Shown here one piece after another: positions 56,518 through 64,000 of a DNA stretch of 64,000 nt (within the stretch, counting starts at the first letter, position 1; each line of letters begins with the position of its first letter). Under the pieces are notes generated by a model. The model worked only from the letters and a program-made list of their open reading frames with translations. It had not been told where the DNA came from and did not search any database. The translations under genes were made by a program, and so were the position numbers. This DNA is from Dokdonella sp041395345 (GTDB lineage Bacteria; Pseudomonadota; Gammaproteobacteria; Xanthomonadales; Rhodanobacteraceae), in the NCBI RefSeq assembly GCF_041395345.1, contig NZ_JAWLAR010000021.1, forward strand, positions 6,709-70,708, in the 5' to 3' direction.

Positions 56518-57647
56518 GGGTTCGTGCGGCCGTACTGCGCGAGATGGGGCACGCAGGGCCGTTTGCGCACTCGAAGCCGCTCTCGGTCGAATCGCTGACA
56601 CTGTCGCCGCCCGGCAATGGCGAGATTCGCGTGCGCGTCCTGGCCGCCGGCCTCTGCCATTCCGACCTCTCCGTCATCAATGGTTCGCGTCCGCGCCCGA
56701 TGCCGATGGTGATGGGTCACGAAGCGACCGGCGAAGTGGTTGAGCTCGGTGGCCATGTTCGTGATTTCGCGGTTGGCGATCGCGTCGTGTTTTCGTTCGT
56801 GCCGATGTGTGGACATTGCCTGCCCTGCGCAAGCGGTCGACCGGTCCTTTGCGAGCCCGGAGCTGCAGCGAACGCGCAAGGCCAGCTGCTCGAGAGTGCG
56901 AGCCACTGGACCGATGACTCCGGGCAGCCCCTTTTGCACCACCTCGGCGTCTCGGGTTTCGCGGAATACACCGTGGTTTCGGCGCGGTCCGCTGTTCGCA
57001 TCGACGCGGACTTGCCAGCCGAAATTGCGGCGCTGTTCGGTTGTGCCGTCATGACCGGCGTGGGTGCTGTCATCAATACGGCGCGCGTGCAATCGGGTGA
57101 AAGTGTCGCCGTGTTCGGACTCGGCGGAGTAGGTCTGTCGGCCTTGCTCGGCGCGCACGCCGCATCCGCATGGCCACTGATCGCGGTTGATGTGGTCGAA
57201 GAAAAGCTGGCGCTCGCGCGCAGGCTAGGAGCGAGCCACTGCATCAACGCCAGCCACGGAGACGCCGTTGCCGAGATTCGGGACATCACCAGCGGTGGCG
57301 TCGAGCATGCGATCGAGTCGGTCGGCAGCGAAGCGGTGCTGGCCCAGGCCTACGCGGCGACGCGCCGTGGCGGTACGACGCTGACCGTCGGCCTGCCGGC
57401 ACCCGGGCGCATGTTTTCGGTGCCGGCTGTCAGCCTGGTTGCCGAAGAGCGCACGGTCAAGGGTTCCTACATGGGATCCGCCGTGCCCAGCCGGGACATC
57501 CCACGCTATATCGATCTGTATCGGGCTGGGCGACTGCCCGTGGATCGCCTGCTGACACATCGATTGAAGCTGGACGACATCAACGAAGGCTTTGACCGTC
57601 TGGCCGACGGGACGGCCATTCGACAGATCATCGAATTCGACACCTGA
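56514..57647 (+). CDS. Zinc-dependent alcohol dehydrogenase
   Basis: A 377-residue class III-like medium-chain dehydrogenase. Catalytic zinc ligands in AAGLCHSDLSVI and MGHEATGEV; structural zinc cysteines in CGHCLPCASGRPVLC; NAD site VFGLGGVGLSALLGA; LFGCAVMTGVGAV is typical of the Adh/FadH-like group. It oxidises a primary alcohol or hydroxy acid. Last gene of the plus-strand acyl-CoA operon, convergent with the cyclase gene. Confidence 0.92.
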   Translation: MRVRAAVLREMGHAGPFAHSKPLSVESLTLSPPGNGEIRVRVLAAGLCHSDLSVINGSRPRPMPMVMGHEATGEVVELGGHVRDFAVGDRVVFSFVPMCGHCLPCASGRPVLCEPGAAANAQGQLLESASHWTDDSGQPLLHHLGVSGFAEYTVVSARSAVRIDADLPAEIAALFGCAVMTGVGAVINTARVQSGESVAVFGLGGVGLSALLGAHAASAWPLIAVDVVEEKLALARRLGASHCINASHGDAVAEIRDITSGGVEHAIESVGSEAVLAQAYAATRRGGTTLTVGLPAPGRMFSVPAVSLVAEERTVKGSYMGSAVPSRDIPRYIDLYRAGRLPVDRLLTHRLKLDDINEGFDRLADGTAIRQIIEFDT

Positions 57648-57657
57648 TTGGGTGGCG

Positions 57658-58728
57658 TCAGGCTACGGCTGCGCGATTTCGCCCGGTCTGCTTGGCGCGG
57701 TACAGCGCGCGGTCGGCGGCTTCTGTCCAGCTGCGCAGGTCGCTTCCTGCGTCGGGCGCGCCAGCAATTCCGATGCTGACCGTGCAGCGCAATGCGCTTG
57801 CGCTGGCGAATTGCAGTTGATGGACCGCCGCACGGATCCGCTCTGCCGCGGATTCGGCTTCAACCAGCGGGAAGGGCATCACCGCGGCGAACTCGTCACC
57901 GCCCAGGCGACCCGCGTGACTGCCGGTCGGAAGGTTGCGCCGAACGAGATCGGCGATTCCGCGCAGCACGTCATCGCCGATTGAATGGCCGTGCTCGTCA
58001 TTGATCTCCTTGAAGCGATCGACATCGAGGACCATCAGGGTGGAATCGGCCGCTGCGGCGCGATCCTGCAAGACAGAGGCCGCGAGCGATTCCCAATGCC
58101 CTCGGCTGTAGAGACCGGTCAGGGTATCCACACGACTGAGTTCCTCGAGCTTCCGGTTCTGCAGCTGCACGCGGCGCACCAGTCGAGAGCTGCTGGCACT
58201 GACGGCGAGAGTATGAATGACGAGGATCGGCAGGCAGGAAAGCGTGATCCAGAGGCCCGATTCGGGCTGGAACGCAAAATCGTTGAGCCAGGCGCCGACG
58301 ACCAGGGCCAGCAGCATGCCCGGCAGCGACCAGACCCAGAGTCCTCGGACACCGGTGTTGATCTTGTCGGCGAACACGACGGTCAGCAACACGGCAGAAG
58401 GCAACAGATTGAACTGCAGCATTGGAACCCAGCTTCCGGCAAATGCCGAGTCGACAATGAAGTTGCGCAACTCCGCCTTGAACGGGTCGCTGCTGCGCAT
58501 CGCCAACCGATAGGCCAGATGGGGCCAGACCAGGCAGGTGAGCAGGATCCAGACCCAGGCGAGCCACGATGCATCCAGTTCATGCATGACTACCATCAGG
58601 GGCAGGCTGGCCAACCCCATGCCGAGGATCCGGAAAGGGTAGGCACGTCGAGGCAGGTTCGTTTGCGCCCGGGTCCGCAAAGGCGGCGTGTGGTCGTTGT
58701 TTCGGGGTGACTGGGATGCGACAGTCAT
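57658..58728 (-). CDS. MASE2-domain diguanylate cyclase
   Basis: About 356 aa from ATG 58728; the frame is open further upstream but without hydrophobic or conserved residues. Six membrane helices in two sets (ILGMGLASLPLMVV, WLAWVWILLTCLVWPHLAYRLAMRS) are of the MASE2 type seen in DgcC/AdrA. The GGDEF domain has DTLTGLYSRGHWE, LDVDRFKEINDEHGHSIGDD and the active site RLGGDEFA. It makes cyclic di-GMP; an RxxD inhibitory site is not evident. It is a single-gene unit. Confidence 0.92.
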   Translation of the reverse strand: MTVASQSPRNNDHTPPLRTRAQTNLPRRAYPFRILGMGLASLPLMVVMHELDASWLAWVWILLTCLVWPHLAYRLAMRSSDPFKAELRNFIVDSAFAGSWVPMLQFNLLPSAVLLTVVFADKINTGVRGLWVWSLPGMLLALVVGAWLNDFAFQPESGLWITLSCLPILVIHTLAVSASSSRLVRRVQLQNRKLEELSRVDTLTGLYSRGHWESLAASVLQDRAAAADSTLMVLDVDRFKEINDEHGHSIGDDVLRGIADLVRRNLPTGSHAGRLGGDEFAAVMPFPLVEAESAAERIRAAVHQLQFASASALRCTVSIGIAGAPDAGSDLRSWTEAADRALYRAKQTGRNRAAVA

Positions 58729-58927
58729 GCGATCACTGCTCGGCAAACTGGCCCCAGCATAGCTGAAACGGCGTCCGCAATCGGAGAGGAGTCCCGGCTG
58801 GCGGGAACGGCGAGCTTCCGCTCGCGGGTAGCGGGCGTACCGTGGTGCCTGGCTATCCATTCTGCGTAGCCCGGCTCGGCAGTGCTACATTCGAATCGTC
58901 CGTACCTGCGACGAAAGGCTGTACTCG

Positions 58928-60256
58928 ATGAATGACGGTGGCGCTGTTCAGGAAGAGGGCCTGCTGCGGCAGCTTTCCGTGGTCGGGCTCTGGTTGCTGA
59001 TCGTCAATGGCATGATCGGTGCGGGAATTTTCGGACTGCCCGGCGAGTTGGCAAAACTGGCTGGCGAGGGCAGTGTCTGGGTTTTCCTCCTGTGCGCCTT
59101 GATGATCGCGCCGATCATGCTGTGCTTTGCACAGATGGCCAGTTATTTTCATGGCACGGGTGGCCCCATCCTGTATGCCTCGCGCGCGTTCGGGCCCATG
59201 GCCGGATTCCAGGTGGGCTGGCTCTACTACATTTCACGAGTACTGTCGTTCGCAGCCAACCTGAATCTCCTGCTTACTTCGCTCGGGTATCTGTGGCCGC
59301 AGGCAATGAACGGGTCGATGCGCGTCGCGCTGGCCTTCGTCGTCTGCTCGCTGATGACTCTGCTCAATGTCGTCGGGGCGCGCGGCGCAGTGCGTGCCCT
59401 GGGCCTGCTGACCATCGTCAAGATCGTGCCGCTGATCGCTCTTGCCGGAATAGGCATTGTCACCCTCGATGCAGGACAGCTGCTTCCGCATGTGCGTCAT
59501 GCCGTCGGGATCGAGGATCTGGGTGCCGCGGTGTTCCTGGTCATCTATGCCTATGTCGGATTCGAAGGCGGTCTTGTGCCGGCCGGAGAAGCACGTTATC
59601 CCACGCGTGACATTCCAAGGGCCCTGGTCGCCGCGCTGGCTCTTTGTGCCTTGCTCTACACGCTGATCCAGACCGTCAGTCTGACGACCCTCCCCGAACT
59701 GGCCGACTCCCCGCGCCCACTGGTCGACGTCGCCCAGGTACAGCTCGGCGAAACCGGTGCGCTGCTGATGCTGCTCGGCATCATCGCCTCGGTCGGTGGA
59801 AACCTGCTCGGCGCAATGTTCTCGACTCCGCGCATGACCTACCGGATGGCACTCGACGGGCACCTGCCATCGAGGCTGGGACATGTGCATCCGCGTTTCA
59901 GGACGCCTGCCGCCTCCATCTTCCTGTATGGCGCTGCCAGTTTCGCGTTTGCAGTGACCGGCGGGTTCGTCTGGCTGGCCGGACTCAGTGTGCTCGCCCG
60001 CCTGATCCTCTATGTCGTCTGCATCTTCGCGATGCCGCGCCTGCGCCGCGCATACGCGAGCGAGCCCGGTGCCTTGCGACTTCCCGGTGGCCCGTTCTGG
60101 ATGCTCCTCTCATTGCTCGTATGCGCGGCATTGCTGATTCAGGTGCAGCTCAAATCGGTAGTCGTGACGATCGGCTGCATGATTGCCGGCCTGTTGCTCT
60201 ACTACTACACAAGAATCATGCAGCGCAGAGACGCAAGCCGGGGAACGGATCCTTGA
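58928..60256 (+). CDS. APC-superfamily amino acid/polyamine transporter
   Basis: A 442-residue permease with twelve helices. The first helix contains NGMIGAGIFGLPGELAKLAG, the APC substrate/sodium-site glycine motif; YVGFEGGLVPAGEARYPTRDIPRAL is the conserved helix 6-7 loop; NLLGAMFSTPRMTYRMALDGHLP is also typical. It probably imports an amino acid or amine. The start ATG is a few bases after a GAAAGG site. The next gene follows within 30 bases. Confidence 0.9.
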   Translation: MNDGGAVQEEGLLRQLSVVGLWLLIVNGMIGAGIFGLPGELAKLAGEGSVWVFLLCALMIAPIMLCFAQMASYFHGTGGPILYASRAFGPMAGFQVGWLYYISRVLSFAANLNLLLTSLGYLWPQAMNGSMRVALAFVVCSLMTLLNVVGARGAVRALGLLTIVKIVPLIALAGIGIVTLDAGQLLPHVRHAVGIEDLGAAVFLVIYAYVGFEGGLVPAGEARYPTRDIPRALVAALALCALLYTLIQTVSLTTLPELADSPRPLVDVAQVQLGETGALLMLLGIIASVGGNLLGAMFSTPRMTYRMALDGHLPSRLGHVHPRFRTPAASIFLYGAASFAFAVTGGFVWLAGLSVLARLILYVVCIFAMPRLRRAYASEPGALRLPGGPFWMLLSLLVCAALLIQVQLKSVVVTIGCMIAGLLLYYYTRIMQRRDASRGTDP

Positions 60257-60285
60257 GGCACGGCCGCGGTCCAGGCATCAGGCGA

Positions 60286-60978
60286 ATGGCGAAGTGCGGC
60301 TGGCAATCGATGATGGCCTCAATCGTGATGAGCGTGCTGCTGTCGGGAGTTCCCTTCGCCGTTGCGCTGGATGCGGCTGCGCTGCCCGAGCTGAGCATTG
60401 CCGATGATGTGGCCTACTACACGGTGACTGGTACCAGCGCGCGCAGCATCCGCGCCGAGCTTGAGCGTCGCTCCGAGACCGGCGGCGAATCTCCGCACGG
60501 AAGCACGCGAAGCACGTTCGAGGTGATCTCGAGACTTGAGGAAGTGGATGGCCGCTGTCGCGTACTGCAGCAGAGAATCCTGATCGGGATCACCACGGAG
60601 CTGCCGCGTTGGGAACCCGGTAGGGCCGTAGCCGCGTCATTGCAGGCAAGCTGGGATCAATCGCTCGCCAGGCTCGTTCGGCACGAAGCCGGCCATCGGG
60701 AAAACGTGCTCGAAGCGGCGGCCCGATTGCAGGAGACCCTGGCATCGCTGGAGTCGGAGGTACATTGCCTGTCGGCTCAGGTGAACATCGACATCGCGCT
60801 GGAGAATGCGCTGAATCGACTCGACCGCCGCGAAGCCTTGTACGACAGATTGACCGGCAACGGCCGCCGTGACCCGCCTGGGCCGGATGGATTGCAGCAA
60901 GCTGGAACAGCCGAAGAGCAAGACACGCAACTGGAGAAGCTGCGCAGGTTCAGAACCAGCCGATTTCCTGCGGAATGA
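60286..60978 (+). CDS. DUF922 putative secreted zinc protease
   Basis: A 230-residue exported protein: signal region (MMASIVMSVLLSGVPFAVAL), Y-Y-x-V-x-G-x-S/T-A-R motif (DDVAYYTVTGTSARSIRAEL), and HEAGHRENV, an HExxH metal site in a W-D-x-x-L-x-RLVRHEAGH block. DUF922 members are thought to be metalloproteases, not proved for this one. The start ATG 60286 is chosen; 60310 would give a shorter signal. It ends convergent to the DUF2238 gene. Confidence 0.82.
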   Translation: MAKCGWQSMMASIVMSVLLSGVPFAVALDAAALPELSIADDVAYYTVTGTSARSIRAELERRSETGGESPHGSTRSTFEVISRLEEVDGRCRVLQQRILIGITTELPRWEPGRAVAASLQASWDQSLARLVRHEAGHRENVLEAAARLQETLASLESEVHCLSAQVNIDIALENALNRLDRREALYDRLTGNGRRDPPGPDGLQQAGTAEEQDTQLEKLRRFRTSRFPAE

Positions 60979-60985
60979 GGTGAGT

Positions 60986-61633
60986 TTAGCTGTCTGCGGA
61001 TGAGATCAGGCGACGCAGCTGGCGGTCGTGCAGGTGCGAAAAGCAGAGCAAGGCGGCGATGGCGCCGAGCAGGGCGCAAAACATGTCCGACTGCGTGTCC
61101 CATGCATCGCCTTGCGTGCCGAGAAATTCGTCCGCGCCCTGGCCCATGACGAGAGCCGCGGCCCATTCGATCAATTCGTAACATGCACTGATCGCGAGCA
61201 CGATGCAGATCACCACGAATACGAGCATCTTGCGGCCGACCACGTAACCACCGCGAATCAGGAATTCTCGCGCGGCCAAGGCCGGCACGAATCCCTGCGC
61301 GAGGTGTCCGATCTTGTCGTAAGGATTGCGCTGCAAGCCAAGCCATTCCTGCAACTCGAAACCAAGCGGAACGCGCGCGTAGGTGTAGGCGCCGCCCAGC
61401 ATCAGAATCAACGCATGCACGAAGATTCCGCAGTACAGCAACGTTGTCAGTGGATAGCGACGGTAGCTCGCCCACAGGAACGGAAGGACGATCAGGACCG
61501 GCAACACTTCCATCCACCAGGTAGCGCGGTCGAACGGGTGATAGCCCGACCACGCGAGGAATGCCAGCAGCGCTGCCGTAGCGGCGATCAGCCAGCGCGT
61601 GCGAGCCGTGTCGATCGGCTGGCTGGTCTGCAT
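60986..61633 (-). CDS. DUF2238 (YjdF-like) membrane protein
   Basis: A 215-residue protein with six membrane helices. GYHPFDRATWWMEVLPVLI, GGAYTYARVPLG, RNPYDKIGHLAQGFVPALAARE, ELIEWAAALVMGQGADEFLGTQGDAWDTQSDM are the family signature. Conserved His, Glu and Asp residues in the membrane suggest an enzyme or metal site, but no function is known to me. It is 21 bases after the DUF2950 gene's stop. Confidence 0.9.
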   Translation of the reverse strand: MQTSQPIDTARTRWLIAATAALLAFLAWSGYHPFDRATWWMEVLPVLIVLPFLWASYRRYPLTTLLYCGIFVHALILMLGGAYTYARVPLGFELQEWLGLQRNPYDKIGHLAQGFVPALAAREFLIRGGYVVGRKMLVFVVICIVLAISACYELIEWAAALVMGQGADEFLGTQGDAWDTQSDMFCALLGAIAALLCFSHLHDRQLRRLISSADS

Positions 61634-61654
61634 GTCGGTCGTTCCGCGTCGGAC

Positions 61655-62593
61655 CTACCTGGCGGCCGCCGATTCCACCGTTTCATCCCTTGCCGGAGTC
61701 CAGCTTGAATCCGGGTTGTAGCGGGTGATGCTCCTGGCCGCTTCAACCGACTGCTCGCCGAGATCCTTCTGGTAAACCACGCCATAGCGATTGACGATGA
61801 AGGTCATGACGCCTGTTTCGCCATAGCGGGTTGGAACGGCGATGGCCGCAAAGCCTCCGATCAGATTGCCATTGATCATGTAGTCATAGGCCCCACCCGG
61901 TGCTGCGTCGCCCTGGCTGGTCAGCATGCGGTAGTTGTAGCCGTAGTAGCTGCTCACGGCCCTGGTGTCGACGTCCTTGAGCATCGGTCCGAGCGGGCTC
62001 TGCGCCTCGTTTTCGGCAGCATCCCAGTACAGGCCGTTGTGCTTGCCCGGATCACTCAGGAACTTCTGCGCATAGGCACGAACGTCCGAGCCGTCTCGCG
62101 CAACGGCTTCGTATTCCTGTTGCAGATTCGGCAAATCCTCGAGCACCGTCATGGTCATCAGCTCGTTGAGCCCGACGCGGCGATTGGCCAGTTCATCGGC
62201 ACCTGCCGCACCGTCGAATTCCCAGCGCTCTCCGTTCCTGACCAGCGGTACCGGATAAGTGAATGCATCGGCTCCAACGATCAGGGTGACATTGTCCGGC
62301 GAGTTCTCCTGGATCAGCAGCACGGAGTCTGCTGCAGCCACGAACTGTTCGCGTGCGGCCCTGACGCCCGGATCGTTGCCATCCTGCACGATCCCGCCGG
62401 CGTCCTTGCCGAAGAAGGTCTTGAGCAACTCATCGTCATTGCTGCGAGCCGCCTCGACCAGGGCGTGTGCGGCCTCGTCGGGTGTCCGGAAGTCCTTCTT
62501 GCCGTCGGCCGCAAGTGCGGCGGCGCCAGGCAGGAGCAGGACAAGCAATGTCGCGAGGCAAGTGAGGCGAATGAAGAATTCTTGCTTTTTCAT
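61655..62593 (-). CDS. DUF2950 secreted protein
   Basis: A 312-residue exported protein from ATG 62593 with a signal peptide (LATLLVLLLPGAAALAA). DUF2950 traits: FRTPDEAAHALVEAARSNDDELLKTFFG, RNGERWEFDGAAGADELANRRVGLNEL, NGLYWDAAENEAQSPLGP, YGYNYRMLTSQGDAAPGGAYDYMINGNLIGGFAAIAVP, ARYGETGVMTFIVNRYGVVYQKDLG. It is paired with the DUF3300 gene 46 bases upstream, a frequent combination in proteobacteria. Function unknown. Confidence 0.9.
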   Translation of the reverse strand: MKKQEFFIRLTCLATLLVLLLPGAAALAADGKKDFRTPDEAAHALVEAARSNDDELLKTFFGKDAGGIVQDGNDPGVRAAREQFVAAADSVLLIQENSPDNVTLIVGADAFTYPVPLVRNGERWEFDGAAGADELANRRVGLNELMTMTVLEDLPNLQQEYEAVARDGSDVRAYAQKFLSDPGKHNGLYWDAAENEAQSPLGPMLKDVDTRAVSSYYGYNYRMLTSQGDAAPGGAYDYMINGNLIGGFAAIAVPTRYGETGVMTFIVNRYGVVYQKDLGEQSVEAARSITRYNPDSSWTPARDETVESAAAR

Positions 62594-62639
62594 GTGATTG
62601 GATTCCTGGGTAGTGGGCGGGAGATGGTGCGTGCGCCGA

Positions 62640-63974
62640 TCAGCGCCGCCGCCCACCGCCACCTCGATGCCCGCCGCCTCCGCGGCTCATGCTTCCCCTA
62701 TGGCTGGCTGCGCTGGCCTGTCGGCCAGACATGCCGCCATAGGAACTGGTCCGCGGCGACGTGGCGCGCGAAGCCGATCCGCCCCGTGAATACGCCGAAC
62801 TGGATCGCGATGCCGCCGACGTGGACGGTCGCAAGCCGGCATTGTTGGCCGGGCGTGAAGCCGGCGACGTCGAAGGACGCACACTGCCACCCGTGCTCGG
62901 TCGTGTCGCCGGTCGTGTCGTCGGCGCATGGAAATTGCCACCGCCACTGCCTGCGGCAGGCCGGTTGCCGGCGCCTGCACCGGGGCGATTTCCAGCACCT
63001 GTACCCGGACGATTCCCGCTGCCAGGACGATTGTCGATGTTTGGCCGGAAGCCGGCGTCACCGGGTCGCGTCGTGGGCCGGTTGCCGCCTACTCCGCCAT
63101 TGTTGCCCGGGCGCCAGGTGCCGGAATTACCCCCACTTCCACGATTGATATTGGTGTTGCGGTTGATGTTCGTATTGCGGTTGATATTGATGTTGGTGTT
63201 GTGGTGGCCCCAGCCATTGCCCCAGCCGATACCGCCGGTATGCCAGTTGAAGGCCCAGGCCGCGGTCGCGCCCCAGAAGACGCCGCGCGCAAACGCGTAG
63301 CCGGGAGGATACGGGTAGTAATAGACCGGGTAGGGCGTCGGCCAGTAGCCCCACACCGGGTAACTGGAAACATAGATCACCTTGGTCGGCTCATAACGCG
63401 GTACGTAGATCACGTCGGGTTTGGCCGGCTCGATGATGACGGTCTGTTCATTGACCTCGACTTTCTGCTTGTCATCGCTTTTCAGGTTGCCGGCCGAATA
63501 CGCCAACATGCGGAAGCGCTGCACCGCATCCATCACCGCCTGCTGGTCGTCGTACACGGCCTCGCCAAGCTGCTGCGTCCATGCGAGATCCTTGTTCATC
63601 TGGTCGATGATTTCAGGGTAGTTGAGCAAACTCCTGACGGGCTCGCTCAGGGACTCGGGCGGTTGCGGATCCTTCTGCCCTTCGGCTTCCTTGAGGAAGC
63701 GCTGGGCCTGCACGACTTCCAGCGGAACCGTCGATGCAGGCAGGATCAGCGCCAGCAGATCGTCCGGGTACAGCGCGATCCGGCCAACCAGATCGCCGAG
63801 CTCGGCGTCGGTCAGCTTGGTCGTCGCGTTGGCCGGATCAGGATCGGTGGCCGTTGCTGCGGCGTTCGACGCGTCCCCTGCCTGACTTTGCGCGATCGAA
63901 CGGGGTGCCGTGCTCAGTCCAAGTGCGCCGACAATCAGAACGGTGAGTGTTGCGAGGATGACAGATCGCGCCAT
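62640..63974 (-). CDS. DUF3300 protein with Asn/Arg- and Gly-rich tail
   Basis: A 444-residue exported protein. The N-terminal 230 residues are the DUF3300 domain (DLVGRIALYPDDLLALILPASTVPLEVVQAQRFL, SLLNYPEIIDQMNKDLAWTQQLGEAVYDDQQAVMDAVQRFR, PDVIYVPRYEP). The rest is low-complexity: WGYWPTPYPVYYYPYPPGY, then NTNINR repeats (about residues 260-275), RPGTGAGN-type repeats and Ser/Arg/Gly runs. It looks like a surface or matrix protein. Together with DUF2950 it probably forms an envelope system of unknown task. Confidence 0.92.
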   Translation of the reverse strand: MARSVILATLTVLIVGALGLSTAPRSIAQSQAGDASNAAATATDPDPANATTKLTDAELGDLVGRIALYPDDLLALILPASTVPLEVVQAQRFLKEAEGQKDPQPPESLSEPVRSLLNYPEIIDQMNKDLAWTQQLGEAVYDDQQAVMDAVQRFRMLAYSAGNLKSDDKQKVEVNEQTVIIEPAKPDVIYVPRYEPTKVIYVSSYPVWGYWPTPYPVYYYPYPPGYAFARGVFWGATAAWAFNWHTGGIGWGNGWGHHNTNININRNTNINRNTNINRGSGGNSGTWRPGNNGGVGGNRPTTRPGDAGFRPNIDNRPGSGNRPGTGAGNRPGAGAGNRPAAGSGGGNFHAPTTRPATRPSTGGSVRPSTSPASRPANNAGLRPSTSAASRSSSAYSRGGSASRATSPRTSSYGGMSGRQASAASHRGSMSRGGGGHRGGGGRRR

Positions 63975-64000
63975 GGCGGATCCTCCTTCGGTGGATTTCA

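Noticed and set aside
1..64000. CRISPR array, prophage, rRNA operon or insertion sequence
   Set aside because: I found no regularly spaced repeats with spacers, no phage structural genes, no rRNA sequence and no transposase.

Overview
The window looks like chromosome of a high-GC, respiratory gammaproteobacterium, most likely in the Xanthomonadales/Lysobacterales. The clues are an Anr/Fnr-type regulator with cbb3 oxidase and NirK, an engB - cytochrome c4 - dsbA - dsbA - endonuclease order like that of Xanthomonas relatives, a TonB receptor, and copies of a dispersed repeat built around a CTTTCTCTTGG...CAAGAGAAAG hairpin. The assignment is inferred from gene content, not from a marker gene.

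Layout. 1-1066: the end of a probable genomic island, with one partial unknown gene running off the left edge and the 3' half of a tRNA-Arg(CCG) gene ending in CCA, a typical attachment-site remnant. 1346-17511: a micro-aerobic/denitrification block. It holds an outer-membrane protein, hemN, an Fnr/Anr regulator, the complete cco set (ccoNOQP plus ccoG, a short ccoH-like gene, ccoI, ccoS and a TauE/SafE-type protein), and divergent to it a three-domain nirK followed by nirV and a SCO copper chaperone. Fnr boxes stand before hemN, ccoN and nirK, so one oxygen sensor plausibly controls the block. A ~0.7 kb imperfect palindrome made of two inverted repeat copies splits the cco genes. 17965-24969: housekeeping genes (DUF1328, slt, rsmC-rsuA-DUF1415 with overlapping stop/start codons, a 7TMR-DISM diguanylate cyclase).

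25401-45496: endonuclease/phosphatase, two dsbA, cytochrome c4, engB, gshA, DUF1761, araC-type regulator, TonB receptor, two SDRs, three acyl-CoA dehydrogenases, a MaoC hydratase, a thiolase and a FadJ-like enzyme. From about 26.17 to 44.70 kb nearly every gene is broken by many small frameshifts, including normally essential ones such as engB, while both flanks are clean. I read this as an 18.5 kb stretch of poor consensus sequence, not gene decay, and I give whole-gene spans reconstructed across the frames.

45532-57647: intact second half of a divergent acyl-CoA catabolic locus: alpha/beta hydrolase, APH-type kinase and 2-phosphosulfolactate phosphatase on the minus strand; ACAD10/11-like dehydrogenase, IclR regulator, quinone oxidoreductase, acyl-CoA synthetase, thioesterases, class II aldolase, an unknown permease and a zinc alcohol dehydrogenase on the plus strand. 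The kinase plus ACAD10/11-like dehydrogenase plus synthetase plus SDR combination recalls pathways for 4-hydroxy (gamma-hydroxy) acids such as levulinate degradation. 57658-63974: MASE2-GGDEF cyclase, APC transporter, DUF922 putative metalloprotease, DUF2238 membrane protein, and the DUF2950/DUF3300 pair.
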